From the NCBI RefSeq assembly GCF_030654605.1, contig NZ_JAURXB010000192.1, forward strand, positions 1 to 39,083: 39,083 bases of DNA, given 5' to 3'. The position numbers were made by a program, and so were the translations under genes. Below are positions 36,369 through 39,083 of the stretch, piece by piece. Within the stretch, counting starts at the first letter, position 1; each line of letters starts with the position of its first letter. The notes beneath the pieces are model-generated. The model was not told the origin of the DNA. It worked only from the letters and a program-made list of their open reading frames with translations, and made no database searches. The stretch comes from Bradyrhizobium sp. GTDB lineage: Bacteria > Pseudomonadota > Alphaproteobacteria > Rhizobiales > Xanthobacteraceae.

Positions 36369-37259
36369 ATGAGCTCGCTGTCCAGCAAACAAGGCCCGCG
36401 CTATCGCCACACTTCGGGCGAAGAGGCACCTTACGAGACCATCGGCGTCGAAAAGCTCACCCCGATCATCGGCGCGGAAATTTCCGGCGTCGATCTCGCA
36501 GGCGCGCTGTCCAACCGGACCATGGACGAGATCCACCGCGCGCTGGCCGAAAATCTCGTGATCTTCTTCCGCGACCAGCACATCACGCCGCAGCAGCATC
36601 TCGCCTTCGGCCGGAAATTCGGCGAGCTGCACATTCACCCCGCCGCACCCCATGAGGGCGACGATCCCGCGCTGATGAAGATCTATGCCGACAAGGACAG
36701 CCCGCGCGCCAATGGCGAGGGCTGGCACAGCGACGTGTCCTGCGACGTCGAGCCGCCGATGGGTTCGATCCTCTATATCAGGCAGTGCCCGCCGCGCGGC
36801 GGCGACACGCTGTTCGCCAACATGTATGCGGCGTACGAATCGCTGTCGGAGCGGATGAAGACCTATCTCGACGGCCTCACCGCGCTGCATGACGGCGAAT
36901 CCACCTATCGCGGGCTCTACGCCAATTACGGCGTCGCCGACCGGCCGGCCTATCCCAGCGCCGAGCATCCCGTGGTGCGCACCCATCCGGTGACCGGCAA
37001 GAAGGCGCTCTACATCAATCGCGGCTTTACCCGCCACATGTCAGGCATCCCGCGCGACGAGAGCGACGCCATGCTGGCATATCTCTACCAGCACTGCGAA
37101 AATCCGCTGTTCCAGTGCCGCTTCCGCTGGACTGAAAACGCCATCGCGTTCTGGGACAACCGCTGCACCCAGCACCGCGCGATGTGGGACTACTGGCCGT
37201 ATACGCGCTCCGGCACCCGGGTGACGGTGAAGGGCGAGCGGCCGGTGTTGAAGCCGTAG
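36369..37259 (+). CDS. TauD/TfdA-family Fe(II)/2-oxoglutarate dioxygenase
   Basis: A 296-residue non-haem iron oxygenase. The 2-His-1-carboxylate triad is H120 and D122 (GWHSDVSC) and H269 (CTQHRAMWDY); R280 or R284 (YTRSGTRVTV) would bind 2-oxoglutarate. GAEISGVDLAGALS and FRDQHITPQQHLAFGRKFG are typical of TauD relatives. Family members attack taurine, alkylsulfonates, phenoxyacetates and other acids; the substrate here is not known. CGGAGG stands before the ATG. A Rieske oxygenase gene follows on the same strand after a palindromic repeat, suggesting an oxygenase-rich catabolic group that may continue beyond the window. Confidence 0.87.
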   Translation: MSSLSSKQGPRYRHTSGEEAPYETIGVEKLTPIIGAEISGVDLAGALSNRTMDEIHRALAENLVIFFRDQHITPQQHLAFGRKFGELHIHPAAPHEGDDPALMKIYADKDSPRANGEGWHSDVSCDVEPPMGSILYIRQCPPRGGDTLFANMYAAYESLSERMKTYLDGLTALHDGESTYRGLYANYGVADRPAYPSAEHPVVRTHPVTGKKALYINRGFTRHMSGIPRDESDAMLAYLYQHCENPLFQCRFRWTENAIAFWDNRCTQHRAMWDYWPYTRSGTRVTVKGERPVLKP

Positions 37260-37268
37260 CCTCTCATC

Positions 37269-37390
37269 CGTCGTCCCTGCGAACGCAGGGCCCCATACAC
37301 CGCGGCCTATCGGTGAGATGCTGTTGTTGGACACCTTCCTACAACAACAGACGACCGGGTTATGGGTCCCTGCGTTCGCAGGGACGACAG
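37269..37390. repeat. Palindromic intergenic repeat, CGTCGTCCCTGCGAACGCAGG type (intact copy)
   Basis: Two inverted hairpins, CGTCCCTGCGAACGCAGGGC and GGGTCCCTGCGTTCGCAGGGAC, lie about 65 bases apart, with TGTTGTTGGA and ACAACAACAG pairing between them. This intact copy shows that GTTC or GAAC is the loop of each hairpin. It is the same class as the elements broken by IS ends at 127-143 and 38836-38943. Confidence 0.8.
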
Positions 37391-37479
37391 CTGAGAGGTT
37401 CTCGCCAAGTGCGTTGACGCCTCGCCTTGCCTGCGCCAAGCTCCGTCCAAAGCAATAAGCAAGATCCGGAGGTCACGCC

Positions 37480-38817
37480 ATGCTCCGCGCCGAGGACAAC
37501 AAATTCCTGACCGAAAGCGACGCCGGCACGCCGATGGGCGAGCTGCTGCGCCGCTTCTGGCTCCCCGTCCTGCTCTGCGAGGAATTGCCTGACGCCGACG
37601 GCACGCCGAAGAAGGTCGTCGTGATGGGCGAGGAATTGCTCGCCTTCCGCGACTCACGCGGCGTCGTCGGGGTCATCGATCAGTATTGTCCGCACCGCGG
37701 CGCCAATCTCTGGCTCGGCCGTAACGAGGAATGCGGCATCCGCTGCGTCTATCATGGCTGGAAATTCGACACCGACGGCCGCTGCGTCGACATGCCGACC
37801 TCCTATCCGGACCTGAATGCGAAAGACCTGATCCGCATCAAATCCTATCCGGTGCGCGAATGGGGCGACATGATCTGGGCCTATATGGGCCCGGCGGAAT
37901 CAGTCCCCGAGTTGCCGGATATGGAAATGGCGCTGGTGCCGGCCTCGCACCGCTATGTCTCGAAGAAATGGCAGGACTGCAACTGGGTGCAGGCGCTGGA
38001 AGGCTCGATCGACACCGCGCATTTCACCTTCGCGCATCTGAGCTTCGAGAAAGAGGAGAACGAAATCCTCGACATCAAGAAGCATTTTGTGAATCCGCTG
38101 GTGCGTGTCGCCACCGATCACATGCGCTGGATCGCCGAGGATCCGCGGCCGGTGATCAAGATCATTCCGCACGAAGCGGGGCTGACCATCGGCGGCGGCC
38201 GGGTCACCGGCAGCGACAATATCTACTGGCGCATCGCCCAGTTCCTGATGCCGGTGCATGCCTACGCGCCGAGCGCGATGCCGGGCGAAAACATCTTCGG
38301 GCAAAGCTTCATTCCGGTGACCGACACCAATTGCTGGATCTACACCTATGCCTGGAATCCGGAGCGCCCGATCACGCAAGCCGAACGCGACGCCTATGAC
38401 CGCGGCAATGGCGTGATCTCCGAGGTCGACGAGAACTACATTCCGCTGCGGAACAAATCGAACGATTATCTGATCGACCGCAAGCTGCAGAAGACCAACA
38501 GCTACACCGGCATCAAGGGCGTCTCCGAACAGGACGCCGCGGTGCAGGACAGCCAGGGCCAGATCGCCGACCGCACCCGCGAGCATCTCGGGCCGACCGA
38601 TCTCGGCATCATGCATTTTCGCAAGCTGGTGATGGAATCAGCCCGCGCATTGCAGCAGGGCACGCCGCCGGCGCAACTGGCGCATCAGGACCGCTACGCC
38701 GTGCGTTCCGGCGCCTGCGTCACCGGCAAGGCCAAGGACCTGCCCGCGGTCATGGCGGAGCGTTTTGGTGATGCGGCGGGGTATGTCGGGCGGCCGCGCA
38801 TAGCGGCGGCGGAATAA
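37480..38817 (+). CDS. Rieske non-haem iron aromatic oxygenase, phthalate 4,5-dioxygenase-like large subunit
   Basis: A 445-residue ring-hydroxylating oxygenase alpha subunit. The Rieske 2Fe-2S ligands are C70/H72 (CPHRGAN) and C89/H92 (CVYHGWKF). The catalytic iron site is NWVQALEGSIDTAHFTFAH, with H181 and H186 as His ligands. The start MLRAEDNKFLTESDAGTPMGELLRRFWLPV is typical of the alpha-only phthalate dioxygenase / 3-chlorobenzoate dioxygenase group. Such enzymes need a separate flavin/ferredoxin reductase, which is not in the window. If the substrate is phthalate-like the product would reach protocatechuate, but demethylation or other reactions are possible. GGAGG precedes the ATG. Confidence 0.9.
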   Translation: MLRAEDNKFLTESDAGTPMGELLRRFWLPVLLCEELPDADGTPKKVVVMGEELLAFRDSRGVVGVIDQYCPHRGANLWLGRNEECGIRCVYHGWKFDTDGRCVDMPTSYPDLNAKDLIRIKSYPVREWGDMIWAYMGPAESVPELPDMEMALVPASHRYVSKKWQDCNWVQALEGSIDTAHFTFAHLSFEKEENEILDIKKHFVNPLVRVATDHMRWIAEDPRPVIKIIPHEAGLTIGGGRVTGSDNIYWRIAQFLMPVHAYAPSAMPGENIFGQSFIPVTDTNCWIYTYAWNPERPITQAERDAYDRGNGVISEVDENYIPLRNKSNDYLIDRKLQKTNSYTGIKGVSEQDAAVQDSQGQIADRTREHLGPTDLGIMHFRKLVMESARALQQGTPPAQLAHQDRYAVRSGACVTGKAKDLPAVMAERFGDAAGYVGRPRIAAAE

Positions 38818-38835
38818 GGCACCCTGCCTAAACGG

Positions 38836-38943
38836 GTCGTCCCGGCGAACGCCGGGACCCATAATCCGCGGCGGCAATTGTTGGGGAAGGTGTCTGCTGT
38901 CTGTGTCTCATCGAGATTGCACGGCGTATGGGTCCCCGCGTTC
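38836..38943. repeat. Palindromic intergenic repeat interrupted by the right-hand IS
   Basis: Starts GGTCGTCCCGGCGAACGCCGGGACCCATAA-like and runs to GTATGGGTCCCCGCGTTC, where it stops at the IS end. The missing part is the second stem of its right hairpin (expected GCGGGGA). The last four bases, GTTC, are the hairpin loop. Confidence 0.75.
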
Positions 38944-39083
38944 CAGGCTGTGTGAGAAGTCGCGGTTTTTTTTGGATTAGGACACGGCGGCGTTTACGGA
39001 GGGCACAAGAATCTTCGTCAGGCGGTAGAGGGCTCCAGCGCTTCCAGCAGCGCCGGTACTCCGAGGATGCTGATCACCCGTTT
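38944..39083. mobile_element. Terminal segment of an insertion sequence that extends right of the window
   Basis: Begins with the terminal inverted repeat CAGGCTGTGTGAGAAGT (38944-38960), the inverted counterpart, with one mismatch, of the end at 110-126. The sequence inside the element differs from that at the left edge, so the two edges show either opposite ends of one IS type or two related elements. A T8 run lies at about 38965-38972. Confidence 0.6.
39018..39083 (-). CDS. Possible C-terminal end of the IS transposase (partial)
   Basis: On the minus strand a frame open from the window edge ends at TGA (39018-39020), encoding 21 residues ending LLEALEPSTA. Its position about 60 bases inside the IS end, reading toward the terminus, suits the 3' end of a transposase gene. 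The fragment is too short to name a family, and a chance frame is possible. Confidence 0.3.
   Translation of the reverse strand, partial: KRVISILGVPALLEALEPSTA

Overview
The window is high-GC, gene-dense alphaproteobacterial chromosome, most like Bradyrhizobium or Rhodopseudomonas. The evidence is the codon use, the many families of palindromic intergenic repeats, and proteins of recognisably Bradyrhizobiaceae type (PobA, LigAB, MutS, IspG). Taxonomy is inferred from style, not from a marker gene. No rRNA, tRNA, CRISPR array or phage genes were seen, and no gene-free stretch exceeds about 300 bases. Both edges run into insertion-sequence ends with matching 17-bp terminal repeats. The window may therefore be one assembly contig that stops in multicopy IS elements.

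Layout. 1-126: IS end. 147-1849: an unknown membrane protein and a two-repeat GrlR-like protein. 1871-4597 (minus): mutS. 4879-20383 (all plus): a long aromatic/hydroaromatic catabolic region. It holds a PcaF-type thiolase; a group of flavoprotein, type II dehydroquinase, small alpha-beta protein, TIM-barrel isomerase/dehydratase, intradiol dioxygenase and solute-binding protein; a LysR regulator; and a complete protocatechuate 4,5-cleavage set in the order ligU-ligJ-ligK-oxidoreductase-ligI-ligA-ligB-ligC. 20509-23228 (minus): BenE-type transporter, DUF1993 protein, AraC-type regulator. 23316-25769 (plus): pobA and a second ligAB pair. 25916-28455: alpha/beta hydrolase and PlsB-type acyltransferase. 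28671-31872 (minus): marR-emrA-emrB efflux operon. 32113-33585: zur-like regulator and EamA transporter. 33707-34582 (minus): sulfurtransferase. 34851-36134: ispG. 36369-38817: TauD-family dioxygenase and Rieske oxygenase. 38944-39083: second IS end.

How the genes fit together. 4-Hydroxybenzoate is hydroxylated by PobA to protocatechuate. Either LigAB pair can open the ring to 4-carboxy-2-hydroxymuconate semialdehyde. LigC oxidises this to 2-pyrone-4,6-dicarboxylate, LigI hydrolyses it to 4-oxalomesaconate, LigU tautomerises, LigJ hydrates, and LigK cleaves to pyruvate and oxaloacetate. The catalytic residues of PobA, LigB, LigJ, LigK, LigU and LigI can be placed in the translated sequences. 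The upstream group (dehydroquinase plus a TIM-barrel protein with 3-dehydroshikimate-dehydratase-like metal ligands) suggests a hydroaromatic (quinate/shikimate-type) feeder into protocatechuate. That link is inference and is the least described part of the window.

Genome texture. At least seven classes of palindromic repeat sit in the intergenic gaps. They lie at three of the convergent gene junctions, supply the stop codons of two genes, and at both window edges are interrupted exactly in their hairpin loop by an IS.
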